Position numbers and translations under genes: made by a program. From positions 1 to 64,000 of the forward strand of contig JABLUY010000172.1 in NCBI GenBank assembly GCA_013306675.1: a stretch of 64,000 nt of DNA, in the 5' to 3' direction. Of the stretch, positions 19,051-27,384 are shown in pieces. Under the pieces are notes generated by a model. The model saw only the letters and a program-made list of their open reading frames with translations, was not told where the DNA came from and did not search any database. Numbering within the stretch: the stretch's first letter is position 1; every line of letters begins with the position of its first letter. This stretch comes from Thraustochytrium sp. TN22 (lineage: Eukaryota > Sar > Bigyra > Thraustochytrida > Thraustochytriidae).

Positions 19051-20612
19051 ATGGGGCGGCGACTCGCGCTTGCAGCGGCAATGTTGGCGTGGTGCGCAGC
19101 AGGGGCGCTGCGCGCTGAGGCGGGCGAGGGCAAGTGCATCGGCGGCTATCACTTCTCCAACAACTGGTGCGTCGGGGTCGCCTCCGGGTCAACGATCTTC
19201 TTCGGCAAGCAGTTCAGGGAAAAGGAGTACGCATCCTCTGCATTCTGCTATGAAAAGTACCCGGACGGGGTCATCGAGCCGGCGGTGATCCGCAAGAAGG
19301 ACCACAAGAAGGCGCTCACCAACGCGCTCAAGAAGGAGGACATTGACCTGGCGTACATGGGCTGGAAGCCCTATGCGTACAGGTTCAAGAAGGGAGAAGT
19401 GAAAAAGGTCAACGACCGGCTCACCGGCACGGTGCTTTCCGCCAATGCACTCGAAGACAAGATTGGCTCCTTTTACCGCGGTGAGCCGTGCGCCAACTCC
19501 GAGTATGAGGAAGACAACGAGGGCGAGGCTCAGGATGACTCCTACGACGACAACTACTACGATTCTTGGTCCTACTACGACGGCAACCACGTCTACTCAC
19601 ATGACTACCACTCAAGGGACTACGGACACTACGGCAGCCAGGAGTACTACCAGAGCGACCGCCGGGCGCTTGAAAGTACGAAAAAGGTGGAGCAAGCAGG
19701 CGCCGAGCGCCGGGGCCTGAGGCGCGGCGAGCGCAGCGTCTGTGACTACATGCTCCCGATGATATTGAAGAAGAACGGCGACATGACGGTTGCAGACTGG
19801 CGGGAGTTCCCAGGCGAGGACGTGAGCACGATCGACGAACTCACGCAGTTCCTTCGACCCTTTTGCATGTACGAGATGCCCAAGCGGTCCACGTCGCGGA
19901 CTTGCGCCAATCTGGTGGCCGACGGCTTCTGCAGGAGCAAGCACCCAGGCTCCGGCAAGTCCGACTTTGAAGGAAACTACGATCTCCTGAGGAAGGTCTC
20001 CGAGTACGAGTGCTGGCAAAAGTGCCTCGCAGACACGTACTGCAAGGGCTTTGAGTTCTACGGCGGCTCCGTGGACCGCGGCACCTGCGAACTTCACTAT
20101 CTGGATATCGTTGACGTCAAGGTCGGTACGTCCAGGACCGTCGCCCACTGCGTCTCCATGGAGAGGAGCTTCGCCTCCTCGTGCAACAACTTTCAGCCCA
20201 CCCAGCCCACTGCGGCGCCAACGCCCAAGCCATCGGTGCCGCCTGTACCAACGCCCAAGCCATCGGCGCCGCCTGTGCCAACGCCTCAGCCCTCCGTGCC
20301 GCCAGCGCCAACGCCGCAGCCCTCGGCCACTTTGCCGCCCACGTCACAGCGCTCGGTATCTGCTGCGCCCACGTCGGAGCCCTCGGTCGCGCCCAGCTTG
20401 CGCCAGACGAGCGCGCCAACCCCGTCGAGCTCGTCATCTACCAGCACGCCGACCACGACAGCTACCGACGAGCCGCTCGGCCCAACAACTGAGGCGCCTT
20501 CTTCGACGACGGCAACGGGCCGGCCGACAGTAGACTTCAGCGCCCTCTTGGACCAGAACTTCACGGACGGTAGGCCTTCAAGCGCATCGCTCCTGAGCCA
20601 TTCGCTGTTTCT

Positions 20613-20646
<34 letters not shown>

Positions 20647-20661
20647 ATTCTCGCCTGTTGA
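19051..20661 (+). CDS. Secreted/anchored Cys-rich surface protein, paralogue A
   Basis: The product is 536 residues of a family I do not recognise. Signal peptide about 1-25 (MGRRLALAAAMLAWCAAGAL). N-terminal domain about 27-155, with GKCIGGYHFSNNWCVG, KKALTNALKKEDIDLAYMGW and NDRLTGTVLS, shared with the genes at 21446 and 27385. A Tyr/Asp/His-rich linker of about 55 residues follows (DDNYYDSWSYYDG). Next come CDYMLPMIL...FCMYEMP and an Apple/PAN-like Cys module (about 284-367, ECWQKCLADTYCKGFEFYG...GTCELHYL). The Pro/Thr stalk (about 381-480) carries repeats of PTPKPSVPPVPTPKPSAPPV type. The C-terminus is a hydrophobic Ala tail encoded by a (GCT)n repeat, compatible with GPI addition or a membrane anchor. 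Likely an adhesin or cell-wall protein; the function is inferred only. Confidence 0.9.
20612..20646 (+). repeat. (GCT)n microsatellite encoding the membrane tail
   Basis: About eleven near-perfect GCT codons encode the poly-Ala C-terminal hydrophobic tail of paralogue A. Slippage in units of three would change anchor length without shifting frame. Confidence 0.85.
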
Positions 20662-21445
20662 GAACGCCTGCGCCAGTTTTGCGCGTCGACTCGGGCTCTT
20701 AGCCTAGCTAGCGAGACGCTTGTGCTAGTCTACTTCGAAAGCTCAGTTTGAGCAATCAGAGCAACAAATCTTCTGTACCCCAACGCCACAAGTTCAGGAA
20801 CCGCCACCTTCAAGCACTTGGTTGGTTCTGCTTTAATTAAAAAAAAAAAACGCAAGTCCAGCGAATACTCGGCCTTTCATAGCCAGCCATTCGTGCCGCC
20901 CGGCTGCACAGGCCTCGGCCTACTCTCTTCCTGTACTCACAGTCAGCGCGCAAATCTTCCAAAAGTGCCCGCCCACTCGCTTCTCAGGCCCCAGCAATGA
21001 GCCTGAGGTCTGTCAAGGAGGACATTGTCGACTCACACTGCTGGCTCCCGAGTGCAGTCGCGTGCATCGCGTCTGATCAAGCATGACTGACTGAGTCTCG
21101 CTCGTGATCTCACTGTCAGGCTCTGGCCGCAGTGACCATCGTCGTGTTGAAAGCCTGGAGAAGTAAACTGACAGCGAGTGCAGCGTCGCACTCAGCGCGG
21201 ACTCCTGGATAAAGCCAGAGGGATGGATGAAGCTCCAGATTTGACATGGCGGCCGGCGGACCGTCCGGCTCGAGGCGTCGGGGGCGGCCCGGGATGGCGT
21301 GCTGGAGCCAGACCTGAGTGTGGGCGCGGAGCGTGGCTGGCTGAGGCACACGAGACTCGGACGACATTGGCTCATCAACGCAGCTGACGCTGGGAAAAAG
21401 ACGATCGCGAGGCAGCAAAGCTCGAACTCGACCATCCGGTGAACC
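20662..21445. other. Intergenic region between surface paralogues A and B
   Basis: It contains CTAGCTAGC at 20704-20712, an A12 tract near 20838, the 9-mer TCACTGTCA at 21110-21118, and TGACTGACTGAG words near 21083. No gene is recognised. The last 330 bp presumably hold the promoter and leader of paralogue B. Confidence 0.5.
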
Positions 21446-23500
21446 ATGAGGTCTGCACTCGCTCTGCAAGTCTTGGCCGTGTGCTGCGCGGCGCTTCTGA
21501 CGGCCGTGCACGCAGTCGTCGGTTCGGGCAAGTGCGTGGAGGGCTTTTACTACTCCAGCGGCTGGTGCGTGGGCGCTGCGGCGGAACACAACATCTTCTT
21601 TGGCAATCAGTTTCCTGAGAAGGAACATGCGGCAAACGCCTTTTGCTACAACAAGTTTCCGACCGGGCTCATCGAACCTGCGGTGGTCCGGACAGCGGAT
21701 CAGAAGAAGGCGTTGACCAACGCTCTGGCAAAGAATGATGTGGACGCCGCATACATCGGCTGGAAGCCCTACAATTACTATGGCGGCCAGGTGAGGAGGG
21801 TCAATGACCGGCTCACAGGCACGGTGCTTTCCTCTTCGGCTCTGGCCGATCGAATTGGGGATTTTTGGAGGGGCGCGCGGTGCGAAACCTTTTATGACTC
21901 CGATTACGGCGGCATGGCCAAGGACGACGCTGATCATGACTACTCCTCCTGGGAAAGCTACAGTTCTGAAGAGACGTACTATCACTCTAGACTTGGCTAC
22001 TACAGCAACTACTATGACAGCAACTACTATGGTAGCGACCGTCGCATGCTGCAGGATCAAGCCAACGAGACGAGCTCGGTGGCTCAAGACGCCGCACAAT
22101 CCAACGAGACAAGCACAGCGGCCAAGGTGAAGGCTGCCACGGAGATTCGTGACCTCCAGCGAAGCCCATGCAACTACCAGCTCCCGCTCCTCATTAAGCA
22201 GGACGGAGAGATGACCGTCGCGGACTGGCGCGAGTTCCAGGATCAGACCGTCTCGTCAATTGACGAATTTACCAAGCGCATGCGGCCCTTCTGCATGTAC
22301 GAGGTCGCCAACCGAGCCTCCAACGAGGACTGCGCAAACTTTCAAGCCGAGGGCTTTTGCAGATTCACGCACCCTGCCACGGGCAAGACCGGCTTCTCAG
22401 GGAGCTACAACATCCACTACGAGGTGAGCGAGTACTGGTGCTGGCAAAAGTGCGTCGTCACGGAGAAGCAGTGCCGCGCGTACGAGTTTTACGGCGACTC
22501 CGAGGAGAGCGGCACGTGCGAGATTCATTATCTGCCCGTGAGTGACGTCAAGGTGGGTGTCAAGAGGCCTGTGGCCCGCTGCGTGAGCGTCGAGCGGAGC
22601 CTCGCCTCCGTCTGCAACAACTACAAGCCCAAGCAGCCTACCCCTGCCCCGACGCGCCGACCCACCCGTGTCCCGACGCGAGCACCCACGCCGCTGCCTT
22701 CGCGCGCCCCGACCCAGGCTCCCGTCGGCACCTATGAGGCGGCGATGGAGGCAGAGTGCTACAAGACCGAGACCAAGTACTCTGGCAAGACGCTGGGCAG
22801 CACGCAGAACGCGGACGACCCCGCACAGTGCCAGGCACTCTGCGACACCACCGACAAGTGCCAGTACTGGGCCTGGCGCGCTTCCAAGAGCGAGTGCACC
22901 CTCCTCTCCAACCAGGGGTCCTCCAAATCCAACGATGACTTCACCTCCGGCTCGAGCTCGGATCTCTGCTCGCCCCGCATGCCGGAGACCTGCATCAGCG
23001 ACGGCGTCCTGTACACTGGCTCGTACGTGAGCAGGTCCACCAAGAAAATCGACGCAAAGGACGCCTGGAGCTGCCTTACCTTGTGCGAGGAGGAAAACAA
23101 GTGCGTGGCCTGGATCTTCGACCGCTCCGCCACCTCCTGCGCCCTACTCAAGAAGAAGAGCACCAAGGAGAAGACCGGCACCAAGTACGAGCGGTACACC
23201 TCTGGCCACTCGATTACAGCTTGCCCGACATCGGCGCCGACCATGGCGCCCATTCAGTCGCAGCCTGACTGCTTCGAGGATGACATCGAGCTGCGGCCCA
23301 CCAAGAAGCAGACCATTGACACCGTCAAGGACGTGTCTGACAGGATGATGTGTATGGCGCTCTGCCAGCAGGAGGCGGAGTGTATGTACTGGACCTACAG
23401 CGAGAAGGCAAACACGTGCAAGCGCATCTCCGGGGTTGCCGACATCAACCAGCGCCGCAATCGCAGGTACGTCTCTGGCTCGCGTTGCGACACGGAATGA
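21446..23500 (+). CDS. Secreted Cys-rich surface protein, paralogue B, with three extra PAN-like modules
   Basis: The product is 684 residues. Signal peptide about 1-26 (MRSALALQVLAVCCAALLTA). The N-terminal domain parallels paralogue A motif by motif (GKCVEGFYYSSGWCVG, KKALTNALAKNDVDAAYIGW, NDRLTGTVLS). It has a Tyr-rich linker (YYSNYYDSNYYGSD), two NETS N-glycosylation sites and the same central Apple-like module (YWCWQKCVVTEKQCRAYEFYG). A Pro/Thr linker (about 395-427) leads to three further Cys modules starting near 437 (CYKTETKYSG), 515 (CISDGVLYTG) and 608 (CFEDDIELRP), each with a CxxLC...C.xW core typical of PAN/Apple folds. It ends RRYVSGSRCDTE with no hydrophobic tail, so it is probably fully secreted. 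PAN modules usually bind protein or carbohydrate; the ligand is unknown. Confidence 0.9.
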   Translation: MRSALALQVLAVCCAALLTAVHAVVGSGKCVEGFYYSSGWCVGAAAEHNIFFGNQFPEKEHAANAFCYNKFPTGLIEPAVVRTADQKKALTNALAKNDVDAAYIGWKPYNYYGGQVRRVNDRLTGTVLSSSALADRIGDFWRGARCETFYDSDYGGMAKDDADHDYSSWESYSSEETYYHSRLGYYSNYYDSNYYGSDRRMLQDQANETSSVAQDAAQSNETSTAAKVKAATEIRDLQRSPCNYQLPLLIKQDGEMTVADWREFQDQTVSSIDEFTKRMRPFCMYEVANRASNEDCANFQAEGFCRFTHPATGKTGFSGSYNIHYEVSEYWCWQKCVVTEKQCRAYEFYGDSEESGTCEIHYLPVSDVKVGVKRPVARCVSVERSLASVCNNYKPKQPTPAPTRRPTRVPTRAPTPLPSRAPTQAPVGTYEAAMEAECYKTETKYSGKTLGSTQNADDPAQCQALCDTTDKCQYWAWRASKSECTLLSNQGSSKSNDDFTSGSSSDLCSPRMPETCISDGVLYTGSYVSRSTKKIDAKDAWSCLTLCEEENKCVAWIFDRSATSCALLKKKSTKEKTGTKYERYTSGHSITACPTSAPTMAPIQSQPDCFEDDIELRPTKKQTIDTVKDVSDRMMCMALCQQEAECMYWTYSEKANTCKRISGVADINQRRNRRYVSGSRCDTE

Positions 23501-23533
23501 AAGCCTCAGCTGGAATACGCAAGTCTGAGAGGA

Positions 23534-23700
23534 GTTGGTGGATGAGCTTACAATCAATAACCATCGCTGCCGCGTGTCTTGTGCAAGCGAGTGCGCATGG
23601 CGCTTAAGTTTGTGAAGAATCTAAAATACGTTGGTGGATGAGCTTACAATCAATAACCATCGCTGCCGCGCGTTTCCTGCAAGCGAGTGCGCATGGCGCT
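23534..23700. repeat. Two 71-bp direct repeats beside the small heat-shock gene 1 stop
   Basis: GTTGGTGGATGAGCTTACAA and the following 50 bases occur at 23534-23604 and 23630-23700, period 96 bp, with about four differences. They fill the interval between the convergent ends of paralogue B and small heat-shock gene 1. The second copy ends five bases from the gene's stop. Confidence 0.95.
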
Positions 23701-23705
23701 CGCCG

Positions 23706-24263
23706 CTAGTTGATCTGCACGCGATGAATCACCGGCTTGGCCTTGGGCACCGAGACCTCGAGCACGCCGTCGCTGAAGCTGGCGCGAATGCCCTCCGGAT
23801 CCACCTCGGCATCGAACTGCAGGCGGCGGACGCCGCGTGGCATCGAGCGCTCGCGGACGATGAAGGTGGGCGCCTCCTTCTTCTTGTGCTGCTTCTCGTG
23901 CTGCTCAGCGGCGCCCGCGCCCTCCTCTGCGCCCCGCTGCGCGGCGCTCGTCTCCGCTTCGCCCTTGGACTCCTCATTCTTGGCCTCAGCCTCACTCTCA
24001 GGCTCCTTGGGCGTGGCCGGGGCCACCTCGGCCTTGGCACCGCCAGTAATGGTGATGCTGAGAATGTTCTTCTCGAAGGCCAGGTCCACGGCGTCCTTCT
24101 TGACGCCCGGTAGGTCACACGTCACCGTGTAGACGTGCTCGGACTCCACTACGTCGAGCGGGAAGCCCATGGTGCGGCGCCGCTTGGACGCCGGCTGGCC
24201 GCGCTGCAGCTGCTCCAGCGCCAGTGCGAATGGGTCTGTGCTGGTCTCACGCAGGTAAATCAT
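23706..24263 (-). CDS. Small heat-shock protein 1 (HSP20) with a charged insert
   Basis: The product is 185 residues. The alpha-crystallin domain is split: YTVTCDLPGVKKDAVDLAFEKNILSIT (about 46-72) and FIVRERSMPRGVRRLQFDAEVDPEGIRASFSDGVLEVSVPK (about 132-172) are its two halves. The C-terminal HRVQIN carries the I-x-I-like tail that docks subunits. A charged Glu/Lys/Ala insert of about 60 residues (EPESEAEAKNEESKGEAET) separates the halves. It is an ATP-independent chaperone holding unfolded proteins, probably cytosolic. The ATG at 24263 (MIYLRETS) is chosen because the tandem paralogue starts at the same point, although the frame stays open 46 codons upstream. The upstream region carries heat-shock-element-like sequence. 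Confidence 0.95.
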   Translation of the reverse strand: MIYLRETSTDPFALALEQLQRGQPASKRRRTMGFPLDVVESEHVYTVTCDLPGVKKDAVDLAFEKNILSITITGGAKAEVAPATPKEPESEAEAKNEESKGEAETSAAQRGAEEGAGAAEQHEKQHKKKEAPTFIVRERSMPRGVRRLQFDAEVDPEGIRASFSDGVLEVSVPKAKPVIHRVQIN

Positions 24264-24404
24264 CTCGGCTTGTTGAGCTTGTTTCTTCTTGCTCTTACTC
24301 TTGCTCTGGCTGGTTGTTGTTGTGGTTGGCTGCTGCTTTCGGGTCTGCTGCCGCCGCCCGCGCGCCACCGCGCCGGTCTCGGCCGCTCGTCGCGGCGCCA
24401 CCGC

Positions 24405-24440
24405 ATCGCGAAGATCCAGCCACCCTGGATCTTTCTCGAA
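24405..24440. promoter_or_regulatory. Heat-shock-element-like inverted repeat, small heat-shock gene 1
   Basis: CGAAGATCC (about 24409-24417) and GGATCTTTC (about 24427-24435) form an inverted repeat, followed by TTCTCGAA (24433-24440), a TTCnnGAA heat-shock core. It lies about 145-177 bp upstream of the ATG. A second GAA-rich cluster (GGAAGCTTGGAACTTTTAGAA) is near 24657. Confidence 0.5.
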
Positions 24441-25031
24441 CCCAGGCTGGCGCCCGCCAGCTGGCCGGCCACCGGTCCTGCGCTGCGAGCAAGGAACCGC
24501 GTCTCGAGCGCCCGTGCGCCTGGTCGGTCTTGCGATTCCTCGGATGGCTGTTGCCCCTGCAGAGGATCATTGTCTCGCTTGTTGTTGGTTGGTTCTGCCA
24601 GCCAGGCGTGTGTGTGTCACCGCCGCCGGGGCGCTGGCCCAGACTCGGATTCGGCTGGAAGCTTGGAACTTTTAGAACGACCGTGGGTCACTGTTGAAGT
24701 CGTGTGCGCGGCCCAGTGCCACTGGGCCTGACTCGGCCACGAAGCCCGGGCTGCCCGGGCTGCGAAGATGCCAGGTTCGCTATAGGAAATGTCAGCGTGG
24801 CGGCTTGGCCAGTGGCACGAAGAGCCACAATGCCTCCAAGCGGTTTCATACTACGAGCAAGACCCGCCGCTCCGAGTCTTCTTGAGAGGAACGGAGAAAG
24901 GGGAAGGAAAAAAGCGCAACGCAAGATGAGCCTGGCAAGACAACGGTGAATAGGTCTCTCCTTCAGGCCTACTTGCAACGTCATCATCATTCTTGGCTGG
25001 CATTCTCGGTTGGACCAGAGACACAGGCCAA
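24441..25031. other. Upstream flank of small heat-shock gene 1, no gene seen
   Basis: It contains a CCCGGGCTGCCCGGGCTGCG repeat near 24745 and an AT-richer stretch from 24830. A diverged copy of the CTTGCAACnTCATCATCATTCT word near 24972 is an older unit of the 201-bp array that follows. No coding frame is supported. Confidence 0.45.
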
Positions 25032-25436
25032 CTTGCAACATCATCATCATTCTCGGTTGGACCAGAGACAAATTCTTGTTTGTTTCAAGAGAGAATTACA
25101 TTGCCTACGAAGCTGCGGGTTGTCTCAAGCAGCAGACGTGGACGTCACGGTACGCTGCCATGTGTATCAAGCAGCGGGCGCGCGGTGAGCATGTGCACGT
25201 GATCAGTTGATCTGCACGCGGTGGACGAGGGGCTTGCAACATCATCATCATTCTCGGTTGGACCAGAGACAAATTCTTGTTTGTTTCAAGAGAGAATTAC
25301 ATTGCCTACGAAGCTGCGGGTTGTCTCAAGCAGCAGACGTGGACGTCACGGTACGCTGCCATGTGTATCAAGCAGCGGGCGCGCGGTGAGCATGTGCACG
25401 TGATCAGTTGATCTGCACGCGGTGGACGAGGGGCTT
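25032..25436 (-). repeat. Apparently perfect 201-bp tandem duplication including the end of small heat-shock gene 2
   Basis: Copy 1 (25032-25235) and copy 2 (25233-25436) look identical base for base with period 201. Copy 2 runs into the gene and includes its last ten codons (KPLVHRVQIN) and stop. Copy 1 therefore carries a detached duplicate of those codons at 25203-25235. Identity suggests a very recent event or ongoing homogenisation. Confidence 0.95.
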
Positions 25437-25982
25437 GACCTTGGGCAGCGTCACCTCGAGAACGCCGTCGGTGAAGCTGGCGCCAATGGCCTCCGGGTCG
25501 ACGTTGGCGTCGAACTGCACTCGGCGGACCCCGCGGGGCGCCGTGCGCTCGCGAACGAGAAAGGTGGAAGCCTTCTTGTGCACAGTCGGCGTGGAGTCCT
25601 TGGAGGAAGAGGCAGTGCTTGCACGACGTTCCGCGGCGTCCTCCTGCGCGGCAGTGGTTTCCGCCTCGCCCTTGGACTCGTCGGCCTTGGCCTCGTCCAC
25701 GGCGTCGCTCTGGGCGACACCATCTTCAGCGGCCGCGGTCGGCGCGCTCGCCTTGGAAGTGCCCTCGATCGAAATGCTCAGGATGCCCTTCTCGAAGGCG
25801 AGATCGACGGCATCCTTCTTGACGCCCGGCAGATCGCACGTCACCGTGTAGGCATCCTCGGTCTCCACCAGGTCGAGCGGGAAGGCAGCAACGGAGCGTT
25901 GCTTGGTCGTCGGGTGACCGCGCTGCAGCTGCTCCAGCGCCACGGCAAAAGGGTCGGCGGTGCTGCCGCGAAGGTAGATCAT
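25404..25982 (-). CDS. Small heat-shock protein 2 (HSP20) with a charged insert
   Basis: The product is 192 residues, a tandem paralogue of the gene at 23706-24263 in the same orientation. Both start MIYLR and end HRVQIN. The crystallin halves YTVTCDLPGVKKDAVDLAFEKGILSISIEG (about 46-75) and FLVRERTAPRGVRRVQFDANVDPEAIGASFTDGVLEVTLPK (about 140-180) flank an Asp/Glu/Ala/Ser insert whose sequence differs from paralogue 1 much more than the domain does. Chaperone role as for paralogue 1. The promoter block GGTCTCGGCCGCTCGTCGCG...CGCATCGCGAAGATC is shared with paralogue 1, so promoter and gene were duplicated together. Confidence 0.95.
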   Translation of the reverse strand: MIYLRGSTADPFAVALEQLQRGHPTTKQRSVAAFPLDLVETEDAYTVTCDLPGVKKDAVDLAFEKGILSISIEGTSKASAPTAAAEDGVAQSDAVDEAKADESKGEAETTAAQEDAAERRASTASSSKDSTPTVHKKASTFLVRERTAPRGVRRVQFDANVDPEAIGASFTDGVLEVTLPKVKPLVHRVQIN

Positions 25983-26117
25983 CTTGGCTTGCTTGTTTTG
26001 CTTTGTTTGCTTGCTTTCTCGCTTGCTTCTGTTTTGCTTGTTTCGGGTCTGCTGCTGCCGCCCGCGGCGCGCGCTGCCACGCGGGCAGGTCTCGGCCGCT
26101 CGTCGCGTTCACGCCGC

Positions 26118-26175
26118 ATCGCGAAGATCGCGCCTCGTCGCTTCGCGATCCTCTCGCGCCGGACTCTTTCGCGAA
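26118..26175. promoter_or_regulatory. Heat-shock-element-like inverted repeats, small heat-shock gene 2
   Basis: ATCGCGAAG (26118-26126) and CTTCGCGAT (26141-26149) form a perfect inverted repeat. TTCGCGAA at 26168-26175 is a TTCnnGAA core. They lie 136-193 bp upstream of the ATG, in the same relative position as the elements of gene 1. Confidence 0.55.
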
Positions 26176-27263
26176 GCCCGACGGGCGCCGTGACCGTCGG
26201 GTGCCGGCCGAGGCGAGGCGCGCGCTCAGGCAGAAGCTGAGGGGCGCTCGCGCCGCGCACAGAGTCGCCGTGGTGATTGTTGGTCTCTCTGCAAGTCCTG
26301 CGCGCGACAGCCGGCGCTTGGCAAGTTGCCGCCTCTGAGTCTATCCCCCCGCACTCCACTTCGAGTCGGAGGAGAAGACCAGTCACTTGGTGTGTCTTGC
26401 ACCGGTGACCGTCGTCAGACTCGTGGCCCGGGCACAGCAGTGGCACAGCCTGAGAACTGCAGGCACTGCAGAGGCATCTGCGCAGTCTGAGAGGCGCCGG
26501 CGCCGTCCTGGTCTTCTGACTCGAGTCGGAGCGGCGGAGTCACCCGGGCAGTCGTCAAGGGGCGACGTGGCCAACCACAAATTTTTCAAAATTTAAATTG
26601 CCCTTGGCGCGGTCGGGACCAGCTTAGTCGCGGTCCAGGCGGGCGGTTGCGGAATACTTCATGCGCGCAGCTCACTGGGTCTGAAAGGTTTGATCGCGCT
26701 CGCTCTAGAGGCAGCGGCTGTGCTCTAGTCACGCTTGCATCGGCTGACAGTGAGTGCCGTTCCACTCCACTTCATCGACCTGCGCAAGAGCAAGGCAGGC
26801 TGGAGCCAATCACAACTTGTGCGCGGCCGGGCTTTGCATGCAGGATGGTGCTTACGTTCCGAACGGACAATCCCGTATGCCTACCGGGAGCGCGAGACGC
26901 TGGACAAGCACATGTAAAACTTTCCACGTACGGAGAGGGGTTGGTAAAAGCCACGTCCAGTGCAACAGGGTTACCTTCTTCTTTTTCCATCTTACTACCT
27001 GCTCAGCCAGGGGCAAGAAATCTCAACGTCTAGGTCGATCTGGAACTCATCGCTCTGACTTGAGCGCCCCGCCGTGCAAGATGCCGCCCGAGATGATACG
27101 TTGACAACGAAACGCCTCAGGCTGGTGCGCTAGAGATTTGTCACACGTGACTGACAGAGCCTTGACCAGCGCGGCTCTGCTTGTCTCGAGGTACGCCGTT
27201 TCTCTCTGGCGTCTCTTGTCCGGGCCGCAAAAGTACGTCGGTCACAGGTGATGGATAAGCAGA

Positions 27264-27278
27264 GCCAGTCACGCGTGA
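27264..27278. promoter_or_regulatory. Second copy of GCCAGTCACGCGTGA
   Basis: This 15-bp word is identical to that at 18880-18894 and lies 107 bp before the paralogue C ATG. A related TCACACGTGACTGAC lies near 27140. Confidence 0.45.
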
Positions 27279-27384
27279 CAGGGAGGAAAAGTAACGGCTA
27301 TGCGGGGCCGGCCCGAGCGTGACCATTCCTCTGGAAAAGCAAATCTAAAACTCTGGTCGAAGGAAAGAGAACGAGCTTGCAAAG

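Larger units (their letters stand above)
25983..27384. other. Promoter of small heat-shock gene 2 and flank of paralogue C
   Basis: It contains the heat-shock-like elements listed separately, TGACAGTGA at 26745-26753, and the GCCAGTCACGCGTGA element. No gene is recognised; short open frames lack domain character. Confidence 0.5.

Noticed and set aside
25032-25436. Direct repeats flanking DNA, considered as LTRs or transposon ends
   Set aside because: The copies are immediately adjacent with nothing between, include host CDS sequence, and show no integrase, transposase or terminal inverted repeats. No mobile element was recognised anywhere in the window.
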